A DNA stretch of 54,154 bases from Acidimicrobiales bacterium (GCA_030039755.1 JASHUY010000093.1:1-54154); one strand, 5' to 3'. Positions 33,412-43,821 are shown, counted from the first letter of the stretch. Notes: generated by a model not told the origin, from the sequence alone. Numbers and translations: made by a program.

Positions 33412-34554
33412 TCATGCCCACCAGGACGCCAAGATCGCCCGGGAGCCGTCGGCGGTCACCTCAAGGGTCGAGGCGTCGGCGCACCATCCCGCGGTCGTGC
33501 TGCCGGTGACGCACCGAAGCGAGAGGACCTCGCCACCCTCGAGCCGTGCCGAAGACCTCGGCACGATTGCCAGTTCCTCCTCGACTCCAAGGCCGAGACC
33601 CTGCCCCAGCCCGATCTCGAGCACGAGCGAACGGACCGCCGAATCGTCGAGCTGCGACAACGCGGCCTCCGACACCTCGCCGAGGGACGTGCCAGGACGC
33701 AGCGCCGCCTGCATCGCAGCGACGGCCGCGACCGCTGGCGCTGCGGTGGTGGGGCGGGGGTAGCTGACCGTGGTCTCGGCCCAGTAACCGGCCCGTTCGA
33801 GGCCGACGTGGAGCACGAGGTGCTGCGCGATCGATCCCGAACTCCCCGTGATCGGCCGAAGCTGCGGTCCGTCGCCGACGTTGGCAAGAGTCCGCACGTC
33901 GCGCGCACCGAGCGTGCGAGCAGTCCGTTCGGCGACGAGCGCCGCCCGGTAGGGAACTCCCGAGGCGTCGAACTCCGCAACTGCAGCATCCCGCGCCTTC
34001 TCGATGATGCTAGCGGAGCGCTCCAAGAGAGCGATCTCCCGTGGTCGCTTGTGACGACGGAGCTGGAAGAACGCCTCGTCGAGCGCGACCAGTTCGAAGC
34101 CGTCGAGCCCGGCTTGCAGCCGGGCCGAAACCTCGAAGGATGCCGCCGACCGGATCCCGACGACGCCGAGGCGGCCACCGGTCGCTTCCCACTCAGCGAG
34201 GACAGCCCTCACGCCCTCGGCGGATGAGGCGTAGTAGCGCACGTCGTCCACAAAGTTGACGGCCCGAACGTGGTAGAGGTCCCTGCCGCCACCGAGGCCC
34301 GCGAAGAGAACCGTGTCGTGATAGAGATGCACGAGCATCACGGACGACATGAACCCGGGGCGAACGCCCGTGAGATAGGCGATGTTCGCGTAGGTCGAGG
34401 TGCTGCCGAGGACGACGCAGGCCGAGACGTCGTGCTCCTCGAACACCTCACGGACCCGTCGATGCCGCTCCTCGTACTCGTCGCGAGGCAGCTCCCCGAG
34501 ATCCCACGCACTACGCCCGTGGATCAAAACCGGGTGGAAGGTCGCGATCGCCAT
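33412..34554 (-). CDS. M24-fold protein, catalytically degenerate (partner of the upstream M24 protein)
   Basis: The 380-residue protein has a creatinase-type N-terminal domain (about 25-160) and a C-terminal pita-bread fold. The metal ligands of prolidase-type M24 enzymes are not conserved: the two Asp positions read LVLHVGLERAGYWAETT (His and Glu), the GHG histidine is Gln in GLGQGLGLG, and the two late Glu positions are Arg (LSLRCV) and Ala (WCADA). It is therefore probably not a peptidase by itself. It follows another M24 gene by 9 bases, so a heterodimer with a non-catalytic subunit is likely. A similar degenerate M24 lies at 50149-51219. Confidence 0.75.
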   Translation of the reverse strand: MAIATFHPVLIHGRSAWDLGELPRDEYEERHRRVREVFEEHDVSACVVLGSTSTYANIAYLTGVRPGFMSSVMLVHLYHDTVLFAGLGGGRDLYHVRAVNFVDDVRYYASSAEGVRAVLAEWEATGGRLGVVGIRSAASFEVSARLQAGLDGFELVALDEAFFQLRRHKRPREIALLERSASIIEKARDAAVAEFDASGVPYRAALVAERTARTLGARDVRTLANVGDGPQLRPITGSSGSIAQHLVLHVGLERAGYWAETTVSYPRPTTAAPAVAAVAAMQAALRPGTSLGEVSEAALSQLDDSAVRSLVLEIGLGQGLGLGVEEELAIVPRSSARLEGGEVLSLRCVTGSTTAGWCADASTLEVTADGSRAILASWWA

Positions 34555-34563
34555 CGTCGTTCG

Positions 34564-35685
34564 CTATCGTCCCGTGACGTCGAGCTGGGCGATGCGAGCC
34601 GAGAGCGCCTCGCCCCCGTCGGGGCCGACGACGACGTGGTCACCGCAGAGCAAATAGCCGGTTGGAGGCAGGTACTGGTTGGGATGGAGCACGAAGCTCA
34701 TCCCCTCCTTCAACTCGATCAACGAGTCAGCCGAGACGCTGATCGGCAAGGGGGAGCCGATCCCCATCCCATGGCCTCGCGTGCGCATGTAGGGCGGCCG
34801 ACAGAACTCCTCGAAACCGGCCGCTTCGATCGGCCCGTTCACCGCCTCGACGACCTGTCCCATGGTAGCCCCTGGGCGGACGGCGGCAAGGCCTTGCCGG
34901 TACGCCTCGCGGAGCAACTCGTAGCCATCGGCCAACGTGAACGAGATATCGCCGATCACCGCCGTGCGGCAGATCTGAGCGAACGCCCCCTTGAACGATG
35001 GGGAGATCTCCGCCAACAGAATGTCGCCCTCGGCGAAAATCCGGTCGCCTGGCGCGTGCACTGAGAGATTGTGCAGGGACGCCGACACGATGAGGAAGTT
35101 GTCGTCGGCCCCGAGCTCGCGCATGAACACATCGAGCTGCCCGGCAAGCTCGTACTCGCGCATTCCCGGACGCACTTCGGCCAAGGCATGGCGATACCCC
35201 TCCTCGGCGATCCAGGTCGCCCTGCGAATGAGTTCGCGCTCGTGCTGGTCCTTCACCACGGCTACCTGCTGGGCGCCTTCGTCGAAGTCCCGCCAGCCGG
35301 TCCCGACCGCAGCGTCGAGGCGTTCTACGTCGGACGCGCCGAGCTTCTCCGTCCCGCACACTCCCGCCGCGCCCACGCCGACGCCGGTCGAGGCGAGGTC
35401 CCTCCCGAGCGACGCGAAAAGGTCAGTGCACGGCCGAACCTCGACCGTTGCCGACTCGCGGGCTCGCGCGAGGTCCCAGGACGGCTGGATGTGGAGAACG
35501 GGATCACCACCGGATGCAACGACGAGACCACTCGGACCAAGCGGCTTGTGACCGGTCGCGTACCACACGGGGTCCATCTCGATGAACGAGTGGATCCCGC
35601 TCGAAAAGCACACGAGCGCCTCCAACCCGACGGCCGCAGCTGCATCGAGCAAGCGCTCGCGGCGTCGTACGAAGGGCTCATCCAT
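34564..35685 (-). CDS. M24-fold hydrolase with non-canonical active site (creatinase/prolidase family)
   Basis: The 373-residue protein has a creatinase-like N-terminal domain and a pita-bread C-terminal domain. Alignment to prolidase motifs gives Glu for the first Asp (LLAEISPSF), Gln for the second Asp (FAQICRT), His kept (TRGHGMGIG), His for the first Glu (VLHPNQY) and Gly for the second Glu (CGDHVVV). A dinuclear metal centre is therefore unlikely, and a metal-free creatinase-like hydrolysis is plausible. The same five-residue pattern occurs in the M24 protein at 51254-52366. The ATG at 35685 overlaps the HyuB stop by 8 bases. Substrate unknown. Confidence 0.8.
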   Translation of the reverse strand: MDEPFVRRRERLLDAAAAVGLEALVCFSSGIHSFIEMDPVWYATGHKPLGPSGLVVASGGDPVLHIQPSWDLARARESATVEVRPCTDLFASLGRDLASTGVGVGAAGVCGTEKLGASDVERLDAAVGTGWRDFDEGAQQVAVVKDQHERELIRRATWIAEEGYRHALAEVRPGMREYELAGQLDVFMRELGADDNFLIVSASLHNLSVHAPGDRIFAEGDILLAEISPSFKGAFAQICRTAVIGDISFTLADGYELLREAYRQGLAAVRPGATMGQVVEAVNGPIEAAGFEEFCRPPYMRTRGHGMGIGSPLPISVSADSLIELKEGMSFVLHPNQYLPPTGYLLCGDHVVVGPDGGEALSARIAQLDVTGR

Positions 35686-37441
35686 CGGATCCGACTTTCT
35701 CTTTGCGCAAGGCCTCGGTAGCGTCCTCGTCAACAGTCAGCGTCAACTCGTCAATCACCACGCCATAGTGGTCCCTGGCCGACTCGAGGGAGACGTAGCC
35801 CTCTACGACATCGGCCAAGACCGACTCGGCGGGGCGTTGTCGCGGAGAGCCCCAGCCACCGCCGCCGGGGGTGCGAATGACCGCGGTGCTGCCGGGGGCG
35901 GCAGGGATTTGGCCGCTCGCCACCTCGATGAGCGGTGCGTGTTCGCTCGCCCGGAAGGCATGACTGCTGGCGGTCCCCGCCTCCCCACCCCACAGCCCCC
36001 ACGGCGGGCACTTGTCGCGTGACGGCATGCTGAGCTTCCACGTCCCTTCGACGAGGTTGGTCACCTCCGTAATCAAGCCGAGCCCACCCCGGTAACGGCC
36101 CGGCCCGCCGGAGTCGCAGCGCAACGCGCGTCGACGCACAAGGATGGGCCACTTGAGCTCCATCGTCTCGATCGGCGCGTTCCGCACATCTCCTTGGCAC
36201 ACCGACACGCTCGACGACTCCCCGTCCTCCCACGGCCGACCCCCCCAGCCGCTGCCCTCGATGCTCTGGGTGACGAATCGCGCGCCCGTCTCGGGCTGCC
36301 TGCCGACGAAGATGACCGCTCCTCCGAGGGTGCCGGAATGGGCGGCGGGGATCGTCTCGGGGAGCGCCGGTGCCAGCGCCGTCAGGATGGTGTCGACCAC
36401 GGTTGGCAGGGCGACGCTCCACGCGGCCATGGGTGCCGGGTAGCGGGCCATCATGAAGTTCCCTTCTTGTATCTCGACCGTGAGCGCCCGGAAGGATCCC
36501 TCGTTCACCGGCTCTTCTGGCGTGGTAAGGGACTTGTAAGCGATGTAGGCACCCGCGAGCGTGCGGGAGTTGACCGCTCCCTTGCGCTCGGAAGAGCACC
36601 CGGTCAGATCGATGGTGAGATCGCTTCCTCTGACGACGACCCTCACCTTGATCTCGAGCGGTCTGTCCAGCTCGACGAAGTCGTTGTCGAGAAACGCCTC
36701 GGCGAAGTACTCTCCGTCAGGAATCGCCTCGACGACCCGCCGGCAACGGGCCTCTGAGTGGTCGAAGAGCTCTCGCACGGTCCTCGTGAACGACTCGAAA
36801 CCGTAGCGGTGGACGAGCTCGGTGACCCGCTCCTCGGCGAGCCTGCACGCAGCGAACTGCGCCCGCATGTCACCGAGACTGGATTCGGGGAAGCGAATGT
36901 TGTCCCGGATGATCCCCAGGACCTTGTCGTCGACCAGACCTGACTCGTAGAGCCTGACCTGGTTGAGCTGGAGGCCTTCGAACCACGGGTCTGCCACGCT
37001 CGCGCCGGCACCGAACCCGGTGCTCATACCGCCGACGTCGATCCAGTGGGCGCGTACGAGGGCGAAGCACACGAGACGCCCATCGACGAAGACGGGGGTG
37101 TAAGTGACCACGTTGTTCAGGTGCTGGCCGGCGACGGCCTGGTGGTTGGTGATGAACCCGTCACCGGGGGCGAAGCCGTCGGTGCCGTAGCGGAAAACGG
37201 CGTCTTTCACCACGACGCCGAGGTCGGCAACGAAGTGGGACACACCGCCAACGTTCTGGCACAAGAGCGCCCCGTCTGGATCGACGAGCGCACAGCAGTA
37301 GTCGCGAACCTCGTAGATCATCATGTTGTACGAGCTACGCTGCAGCACATACGACATCTCGTCGGCGATCGCGGGAAGCACGTTCCGGATGACCCCGCGG
37401 GTGATTGGATCGACGCCGAGCACGACCGGATCTTCCGTCAT
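35678..37441 (-). CDS. Hydantoinase B / oxoprolinase subunit B (HyuB-like)
   Basis: The 587-residue protein has the HyuB pattern: DPITRGVIRNVLPAIADEM, ALVDPDGALLCQ, FITNHQAVAGQHLNNVV, AHWIDVGGMSTG, NSRTLAGAYIAYKSL and a late GGWGSPRQR. HyuB subunits join HyuA in ATP-dependent opening of cyclic amides (N-methylhydantoin, 5-oxoproline, caprolactam) or in carboxylation (acetophenone carboxylase). The ATG at 37441 overlaps the HyuA stop (TGATG), so the two are translated together. It is slightly longer than the usual 520-580 residues. The cyclic substrate cannot be told from sequence. Confidence 0.9.
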   Translation of the reverse strand: MTEDPVVLGVDPITRGVIRNVLPAIADEMSYVLQRSSYNMMIYEVRDYCCALVDPDGALLCQNVGGVSHFVADLGVVVKDAVFRYGTDGFAPGDGFITNHQAVAGQHLNNVVTYTPVFVDGRLVCFALVRAHWIDVGGMSTGFGAGASVADPWFEGLQLNQVRLYESGLVDDKVLGIIRDNIRFPESSLGDMRAQFAACRLAEERVTELVHRYGFESFTRTVRELFDHSEARCRRVVEAIPDGEYFAEAFLDNDFVELDRPLEIKVRVVVRGSDLTIDLTGCSSERKGAVNSRTLAGAYIAYKSLTTPEEPVNEGSFRALTVEIQEGNFMMARYPAPMAAWSVALPTVVDTILTALAPALPETIPAAHSGTLGGAVIFVGRQPETGARFVTQSIEGSGWGGRPWEDGESSSVSVCQGDVRNAPIETMELKWPILVRRRALRCDSGGPGRYRGGLGLITEVTNLVEGTWKLSMPSRDKCPPWGLWGGEAGTASSHAFRASEHAPLIEVASGQIPAAPGSTAVIRTPGGGGWGSPRQRPAESVLADVVEGYVSLESARDHYGVVIDELTLTVDEDATEALRKEKVGSDG

Positions 37442-39489
37442 CACTCTCCTCCCACCGCGACCAGCAGCTCGCCGGTCTCGCTTCTTCGCAGCGCGTCGCC
37501 CCGCCAGAGCACGGTGGTCGAGGCGTATTCCTCGACGATCGCCGGTCCCTTCACCTCGTCGCCGACACGTAGTTCGTCGCGTTCGATGATCGGGACCTCG
37601 ACGACTGCTCTGGCTCGCTCGAAAGCGACGTGCCGACATCCGCGCACTTGCGCGCCGCTCCCTTCGGCGGCCCGCAGGGGCGGTCGCTCCCGGCACGCCG
37701 ACGAGGTCACGCGTACGTTCACGAGCTCGATTGCCTCGGTCGGCGCCGAGTGACCGTAGCGCCGGTGGTGCAGCTCGGTGAAGGCCGCCCGTATGGAGGA
37801 CACCTCGCCCGCCGCGAGCGGTGGGCGCTCGACGGGAGTCGTCAGCGTGAACTCCTGGCCGAGGTAGCGCAGGTCGAGACCGATCTCCAGGTGCACCGCC
37901 GCCTCGGCGGCTCCCTCCCCCCGAAGCCGACGACGTCCCGCATCGAGCATCTCGTCGACGATCGCCAGAACCTCGTGCCAGGCCACCTGCTCGAGCTCTC
38001 GGTAGACGGTCCGGACATCGTCGTGGCGAAGGTTCGACGCCAGCATGCCGACAGCGGAGAAATGGGCAGGGAAGAGCGGGATCACGACCGTGGGGATGTG
38101 CAGTTCTCGGGCGATCGCACACGCGTGCAATGGCCCCGCACCCCCGAACGCGACAAGAGCGAACTCGCGCGGGTCGTAGCCTCGCTCGATCGACACCGCG
38201 CGGACCGCCAACGCCATCGACGACATGGCGATGTCGACGATACCGTGCGCCGCATCGACGGTCGAGATCGAAAGGTGGCTGGCGATCTCCTTTTCGATCC
38301 CGGCTGCCGCGGCGTCGACGTCGAGCGGCATCTCACCACCGAGGAACCGGTCCGGGCTGAGACGGCCGAGGACCAGGTTGGCATCGGTGACGGTCGGGCG
38401 CGTTCCGCCCCACCCGTAGCAGATCGGTCCCGGATCGCTCCCGGCGCTCGTGGGGCCGACGCACAATGCGCCGACGTCGTCGATCTTGGCGATGCTGCCT
38501 CCGCCCGTGCCGACCTCGACCACGTCGACCACGGGCAGCGTCAGCGGCTGACCGTTGGCGTAGCCGCCGATGTAGTAGCCGTCGCTCACGCTCGGCTGGA
38601 AGCCGGTGACGAGGCTTGCCTTAGCGGTCGTCCCTCCCATGTCGAAGGCGATCAGGTTCGACAGGCCCAAGCTCTTGCCGACCTCCGCAGCGGCGGCGAT
38701 CCCGCCCACAGGCCCGGACTCCATCATGGCAACTGGGACCGTGCGTGCGATCCTCGGAGTCATAGCGCCACCGTTGGACTGCATGAGAAAGAGCCGCCCA
38801 CCAAAACCCCGCTCGTCGAGCAGGCGCTCGAGGTCATCCAGATACGTGCTCACACGCGGACCGACGTAGGCGTTCAGCACGGTCGTCGAAGTCCGCTCGT
38901 ACTCCCGGTACTCCCGTAGGATCTCGCTAGAGGCAGTGACGAATACGCCCTGCAATGCTTCCCGCACCACGGCTGCGACGCGAATCTCATGCGCTGGGTT
39001 GGCGTAGGAGTTCAGAAGGCAGACGGCGACGGCCTCGACTCCGGCCGCGGCAACCGCACTGGTTACCCGCTCGAGTGAGGCATCGTCCAGCGGTTCGATC
39101 ACGGAACCGGTGGCGCTCATCCGCTCGTCCACCTCGAACGTGAGACGACGAGGCACGAGAGGTCGTGGCCGGCGAAAAAAGACGTCATACGCGTCGGGTC
39201 GGTTCTGCCGCCCGATCGCGTAGATGTCCCGCATTCCCTTCGTCACTAGTAGCGCCGTGCTCGCACCAGTCCGCTCGAGCACCGTGTTGATCGCGATGGT
39301 CGAGCCGTGGACGAAGTCCTCAACTTTGTCCAGCGACGGGGCTGCCTTCAGCAGGCATTGCACGATCCCATCGGTCAGTCGTTGCGGCGTAGTCGCTGAC
39401 TTCCCGTGACTGAAGCGTCCGGCCTCGCTGTCCCAGACGACGAGATCGGTGAACGTGCCGCCGATGTCGAGGGCTACCGTGAGCGCCAT
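37441..39489 (-). CDS. Hydantoinase A / oxoprolinase subunit A (HyuA-like)
   Basis: The 682-residue protein opens with the actin/ASKHA ATP-binding motif VALDIGGTFTDLVVWD. It has FVHGSTIAINTVLER, MMESGPVGG, LIAFDMGGTTAKASLV and GTGGGSIAKID, all hallmarks of HyuA. It uses ATP to phosphorylate or activate the substrate for subunit B. The ATG at 39489 follows GGGGAGGAG. It begins the leftward hyuA-hyuB-M24-M24-amidohydrolase group and is separated by 242 bases from the ABC transporter genes upstream, so it may have its own promoter. Confidence 0.9.
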   Translation of the reverse strand: MALTVALDIGGTFTDLVVWDSEAGRFSHGKSATTPQRLTDGIVQCLLKAAPSLDKVEDFVHGSTIAINTVLERTGASTALLVTKGMRDIYAIGRQNRPDAYDVFFRRPRPLVPRRLTFEVDERMSATGSVIEPLDDASLERVTSAVAAAGVEAVAVCLLNSYANPAHEIRVAAVVREALQGVFVTASSEILREYREYERTSTTVLNAYVGPRVSTYLDDLERLLDERGFGGRLFLMQSNGGAMTPRIARTVPVAMMESGPVGGIAAAAEVGKSLGLSNLIAFDMGGTTAKASLVTGFQPSVSDGYYIGGYANGQPLTLPVVDVVEVGTGGGSIAKIDDVGALCVGPTSAGSDPGPICYGWGGTRPTVTDANLVLGRLSPDRFLGGEMPLDVDAAAAGIEKEIASHLSISTVDAAHGIVDIAMSSMALAVRAVSIERGYDPREFALVAFGGAGPLHACAIARELHIPTVVIPLFPAHFSAVGMLASNLRHDDVRTVYRELEQVAWHEVLAIVDEMLDAGRRRLRGEGAAEAAVHLEIGLDLRYLGQEFTLTTPVERPPLAAGEVSSIRAAFTELHHRRYGHSAPTEAIELVNVRVTSSACRERPPLRAAEGSGAQVRGCRHVAFERARAVVEVPIIERDELRVGDEVKGPAIVEEYASTTVLWRGDALRRSETGELLVAVGGE

Positions 39490-39731
39490 CTCCTCCCCTT
39501 CTTCGCCGGTTATCTCGGTCAAGCCCGAAGACCTGCCGGGCAGGCGGTCTGGCGGGGACCACCGCCTCACTTCAACAGGGTCGGGGACGACCCCCGAGCA
39601 GCGAACCGCCGCGGATGCAGACACCCGGCGAACCCCTAGGTAGAGCGACCGCATCCCCTGCGCGGGGTCCGGTTGAACACCGCGACGTCAGCCTCCGGCA
39701 GGAGGCGCCCGCACCTTGTGCCTCCATCGCG

Positions 39732-41840
39732 TCAGGCTCCGTCCGACCCGAACGCACGCGACCCGTCACGCTGCGCGCTCTTGCCCACGTCGGTGGCGAC
39801 AAGAGGGAAGTGGCAGGCGGCTTGGTGGTCGGTGCCGCTCACAGCTTGGAGCACCGGCTCCTCGACGGTGCAGCGCTCCTGTGCGCGCGGGCAGCGAGTG
39901 CGGAATCGGCATCCTGACGGGGGATTGCGGGCGGACGGTAACTCGCCATTAACGGGAATCCGTCGCTTTGCTCGCTCCCTTGCCGGATCCGGTATCGGCA
40001 CGGCAGCCAACAAGCCGGCAGTGTAGGGATGCGCTGGTCGCCCGTACACCTGCTCGCACGTCCCGATCTCGACCAGCTTTCCGAGGTACATCACTCCGAT
40101 GCGATCGGCAAGGTAGCGGACTACGGAGAGGTCGTGCGAGATCACGAGGTACGTGAGCTCGTGCGCCTCCTGGAGGCGCTTTATCAGGTTCAGCAGCTGC
40201 GATCGGATCGAGACGTCCAGTGCCGACACCGGCTCGTCGGCAACGATGAGTCGCGGACTGAGCGTGAGGGCGCGTGCGAAACCGATCCGCTGACGCTGGC
40301 CTCCGGAGAACTCGTGCGGGTAGTACCGAACAGCCTCCTTGCTGAGACCCACGTCGCCGAGCAGCTCGGTGATCCGCCGGTCCCGAGAGACTCCGTTGCC
40401 GATCGCGTTGATGACCATCGGTTCGCGAAGTGCCGGCCCGACCCGCATCCGGGGGTCCAGTGAGGAGTAGGGATCCTGGAAGATAAGCTGGAAGTTCCGG
40501 CGCATCGTCCGGGTCGCACGGTTGGACTGCTTCGTCAGGTCGATACCGTCAAAGACGATCGATCCCGCGTCCGGCCTCTCTAGTGCCACGATCATCTTGC
40601 CGAGCGTCGTCTTTCCACAACCGGACTCCCCCACGAGGCCGAGCGTCTCGCCCTGGGTCATCGTGAACGACACGTCGCTCACTGCATTGACCGCGCCGAT
40701 CCGCCGACGGAGCACGCCGGTCGTCACGGGGTACGTCTTCACGACGTGGTCTACTACGAGCAGGGGCGCTCGCTTGTCGGCGCTGGACGGGGGAGGCCGC
40801 CGAGGCTCGACGGCAACGGCGTGCATCGGCGAGCGGCCACTGCCCTCCTCCGTCGTGAGCGGGTTGAAACAGGCGGCGCTATGGTCGGCGCACCCTTCGA
40901 GTTGCGGATCGTCAACCTCGCAACGGCCAGTCGCTCGGTCGCAGCGCGGGGCGAACGCGCAGCCTTGACGGTCCTGTGAGAGGTCCGGCGGCACGCCCGG
41001 GATGCTGTAGAGGACACGGTCGGTGCCCTCGTCGACTTCGGGGATCGATGCAAGGAGCGCGCCAGTGTACGGATGGCGCGTCTGGGCAAAGAGCTCGCTC
41101 GCATTCGCCTCTTCGACGATTCTCCCTGCGTACATCACGATGACCCGGTCCGCATGCCCGGCGATGACCCCGAGATCGTGGGTGATGAGAAGCATGCTCA
41201 TGCTGAGCGCCGCCTTGAGCCGGCCCAGGAGCTCGAGGATCTCCGACTGGATCGTGACGTCCAGCGCGGTGGTCGGCTCGTCAGCGATGAGCAGCTTCGG
41301 ATCGCACGAAAGCGCGATCGCGATCATGACTCGCTGGCGTAGTCCCCCCGAGAGCTGGTGGGGGTAGTCCTTGAGGCGCTCCTTGGCTTGAGGTACCCCG
41401 ACAAGGTCGAGCAGCTCGAGGGCACGCCGGCGCGCAGCCTTCCTGTCGGATTCACGGTGTGCTCGAATGGGCTCGACGATCTGGTCACCGATAGTCATGC
41501 AGGGGTTGAGGGAGGTCATCGGATCCTGGAAAACCACCCCGATACCGGAACCGCGCACCGCTCGCATGGCGCGCGCAGGCAGGCGTGCAAGGTCCTGACC
41601 GAGGAACAAGATCCGTCCCCCGACTACCCGTCCTCCGGGCGGCAGAAGGCCGATGATCGAGAGCCCGGTCATCGTCTTTCCGGATCCCGATTCGCCGACG
41701 AGCCCGACCGTCTCTCCCTGGGCGACCGAGAAGGAGACGCCATCGATTGCACGGATCGTGGCATGGCGCTGTCGGATCTCGGTCTTCAGACCGTCGACCC
41801 TCAGCAAGCTCGTACACTCGACACGCTGCGCTTCGGTCAC
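39732..41840 (-). CDS. Fused dual ATP-binding protein of an oligopeptide-type ABC importer (DppD-DppF fusion)
   Basis: The 702-residue protein contains two complete ATPase domains. The first (about 10-330) has [29 protein letters not shown] and [14 protein letters not shown], then a C-terminal cysteine-containing oligopeptide ABC region ([17 protein letters not shown]). The second (about 365-690) has [29 protein letters not shown] and [14 protein letters not shown], then [15 protein letters not shown]. Dpp/Opp systems normally use two separate genes; here they are joined. It lies 9 bases after the DppC-like permease gene. Domain calls are certain. Confidence 0.93.
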   Translation of the reverse strand: MTEAQRVECTSLLRVDGLKTEIRQRHATIRAIDGVSFSVAQGETVGLVGESGSGKTMTGLSIIGLLPPGGRVVGGRILFLGQDLARLPARAMRAVRGSGIGVVFQDPMTSLNPCMTIGDQIVEPIRAHRESDRKAARRRALELLDLVGVPQAKERLKDYPHQLSGGLRQRVMIAIALSCDPKLLIADEPTTALDVTIQSEILELLGRLKAALSMSMLLITHDLGVIAGHADRVIVMYAGRIVEEANASELFAQTRHPYTGALLASIPEVDEGTDRVLYSIPGVPPDLSQDRQGCAFAPRCDRATGRCEVDDPQLEGCADHSAACFNPLTTEEGSGRSPMHAVAVEPRRPPPSSADKRAPLLVVDHVVKTYPVTTGVLRRRIGAVNAVSDVSFTMTQGETLGLVGESGCGKTTLGKMIVALERPDAGSIVFDGIDLTKQSNRATRTMRRNFQLIFQDPYSSLDPRMRVGPALREPMVINAIGNGVSRDRRITELLGDVGLSKEAVRYYPHEFSGGQRQRIGFARALTLSPRLIVADEPVSALDVSIRSQLLNLIKRLQEAHELTYLVISHDLSVVRYLADRIGVMYLGKLVEIGTCEQVYGRPAHPYTAGLLAAVPIPDPARERAKRRIPVNGELPSARNPPSGCRFRTRCPRAQERCTVEEPVLQAVSGTDHQAACHFPLVATDVGKSAQRDGSRAFGSDGA

Positions 41841-41849
41841 GTGGGTCCC

Positions 41850-42779
41850 CTAACGCCGCTGGAGGCGCACTTCGACGGCGTCTCGCAACGCATCGCCTAT
41901 AAAGTTGAAGGCCACAACGACGAGGACGATGCACAGTCCCGCCGGGTAGACGAGCCACCACCAGCCGTCCGCAATGTAGTTGAGACCGTTGGAGAGCATT
42001 TCCCCCCAGTTCGCTGCGGGCGGGGGGATGCCAAGGCCGAGGAAGCTCAATGCTGCGACGAGCAGGATGGCGTCCGCGACCGCGAACGTCGCGTAGACGA
42101 TCATCGGTCCGACGGCGTTCGGAAGGATGTGTCGGAGTACAAGCCGGCGATCACGGCTCCCCATCCCCCGAACCGCCAGGATGAAGTCGCGTGACCGCAA
42201 ACTGAGCGACTCGCCGCGCACGAGGCGGGCCGGGATGACCCATGAGACGAAGGCGACAACGAAGATGAGCATGGACACCGAAGGCGTGAAGGCCGTGGCG
42301 AGGAATAAGAGCAGGAAGATGGGCGGAATCGCCAGCACGGAGTCGACGATGCGCATCATGACGGCGTCCACGGCCCCTCCGACAAAACCGGCCACGGCGC
42401 CCCACAGCGTTCCCCACAGCGTCGCCACCACCGCCGCCGCGAGGCCCACTTCGAGCGAGGTCTGACCTCCGACCATGAGTCGGCCGAGCTCGTCGTATCC
42501 GTCCGCGTCCGTGCCGAGCAGGTGCTGCGAGCTCGGAGCCAGGTGGATCAGTGTGAGGTTCGTCACGACCTGTGTCGTTCGATAGATGAGCGGCCCTACG
42601 AAGCAAAAGAGCAGGAAGAAGACGACGATCCCTACGCCGACCACCGCGAGACGATTCTGGAGGAAGACGTCCAGGATGACCCGCCAAATTCCCCGCGATG
42701 CGACGGCCTCTCCGCCTTCGGGAGCCGCCGTGCGCTCCACCAGCGCACGCGTGGCGAGCGGATCACGAGTCGTCGCCAC
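41850..42779 (-). CDS. ABC transporter permease, DppC/OppC-like
   Basis: The 309-residue protein has a soluble N-terminal arm, six or so membrane segments beginning LAVVGVGIVVFFLLFCFVG, and the family string HLLGTDADGYDELGRLM. The permease loop near ARLVRGESLSLRSRDFILAV docks the ATPase. The GTG at 42779 is fixed by AGGAG upstream. It follows the DppB-like permease by 20 bases and completes the transmembrane part of the importer with it. Confidence 0.9.
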   Translation of the reverse strand: MATTRDPLATRALVERTAAPEGGEAVASRGIWRVILDVFLQNRLAVVGVGIVVFFLLFCFVGPLIYRTTQVVTNLTLIHLAPSSQHLLGTDADGYDELGRLMVGGQTSLEVGLAAAVVATLWGTLWGAVAGFVGGAVDAVMMRIVDSVLAIPPIFLLLFLATAFTPSVSMLIFVVAFVSWVIPARLVRGESLSLRSRDFILAVRGMGSRDRRLVLRHILPNAVGPMIVYATFAVADAILLVAALSFLGLGIPPPAANWGEMLSNGLNYIADGWWWLVYPAGLCIVLVVVAFNFIGDALRDAVEVRLQRR

Positions 42780-42799
42780 GTGTTGCTCCTTTACCTCTC

Positions 42800-43744
42800 C
42801 TACACGTACCGGACTCTTGGATCGAGGGCTGCGTACGCGAGGTCCGCAAGCAGCGATCCCACGACTGCCGCCGTCGAGACCACAAGCGTCCCACCGACGA
42901 GGATCGGATAGTCGTGGATCTGTGCTGCGTTCCAGAACAACAGGCCCATTCCCGGATAGTTGAACACCGACTCCACGATCAGCGCTCCCGAGAAGATGAA
43001 CGGCATGCTGAGGCCGAGAATGGTTACGACGGGAATCAGTGAGTTCCGAAGCATGTGCCGGAGGAGGACTACGCGTTCGGGGATCCCCTTCGCTCGAGCG
43101 GTGCGAATGTAGTCCTGCACGAGGTTGTCGAGAGCAGCAGAACGCACGTAGCGGCTGAACAGCGCGACGTTGACGACAACGAGCGTCGCCACTGGGAGGA
43201 CCATCGCCCGAGGTTGGCTGAACGCGGCACCGACACCCGCTCCCTGGGGGGCCTCGGCCGGGAACCAGTGAAGGTCGAGCGCGAACCAGCCGATGAGCAC
43301 GATCCCGAGCCAGAACACCGGCATCGAGTAGCCGACAAAGCTTGCGCCCGTAAAGACGTAGTCGACCGGACTGTTGCGCCTTACAGCCTGTATCACACCG
43401 AGCGGCAGTGCGATCAGGAGTGCGATGACCACTGATACGCCGACGAGCAGGGCACTCTTCGGGATGTTGGCGGCGAGCAACGAATTCACCGACTCGTTGT
43501 AGTGATAGGAGTAGCCGAGATTCCCGTGCAGGAGCTGGCCCATGTAGTCGACGTACTGCACCCAGATCGGATGGTTCAGACCATTGGCCACGACGAATGC
43601 GTGGACCTGCACTGGCGTCGCTCTGGCGCCCAGGAGCGCCCTCTCGCCCCCCGGAAGGAGGTGCATCAGAAAGAACACGATGATAGACACGCCGATAACC
43701 ACAGCCATGGCCTGCCCCACCCTGCGTACGAGATAGGCAAACAT
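42800..43744 (-). CDS. ABC transporter permease, DppB/OppB-like
   Basis: The 314-residue protein starts with a membrane helix of DppB type (YLVRRVGQAMAVVIGVSIIV) followed by LLPGGERA, NGLNHPIWVQYVDYMGQLL and the EAA-like loop YIRTARAKGIPERVVLLRHM. GGAGGAGAG precedes the ATG. It is the first membrane component of the importer, 205 bases after the substrate-binding protein gene. Confidence 0.92.
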   Translation of the reverse strand: MFAYLVRRVGQAMAVVIGVSIIVFFLMHLLPGGERALLGARATPVQVHAFVVANGLNHPIWVQYVDYMGQLLHGNLGYSYHYNESVNSLLAANIPKSALLVGVSVVIALLIALPLGVIQAVRRNSPVDYVFTGASFVGYSMPVFWLGIVLIGWFALDLHWFPAEAPQGAGVGAAFSQPRAMVLPVATLVVVNVALFSRYVRSAALDNLVQDYIRTARAKGIPERVVLLRHMLRNSLIPVVTILGLSMPFIFSGALIVESVFNYPGMGLLFWNAAQIHDYPILVGGTLVVSTAAVVGSLLADLAYAALDPRVRYV

Positions 43745-43821
43745 CTCTCCTCCACGACGCGGCGAACTTCACCACGAATGGTAGATCATGGCGCGCGACG
43801 CCGGTGAGCGGGAGAGCGCCG

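Noticed and set aside
34564-35685. Standard Xaa-Pro dipeptidase (PepQ/PepP) call
   Set aside because: Four of the five metal ligands are replaced, so a normal manganese or cobalt dipeptidase is unlikely.
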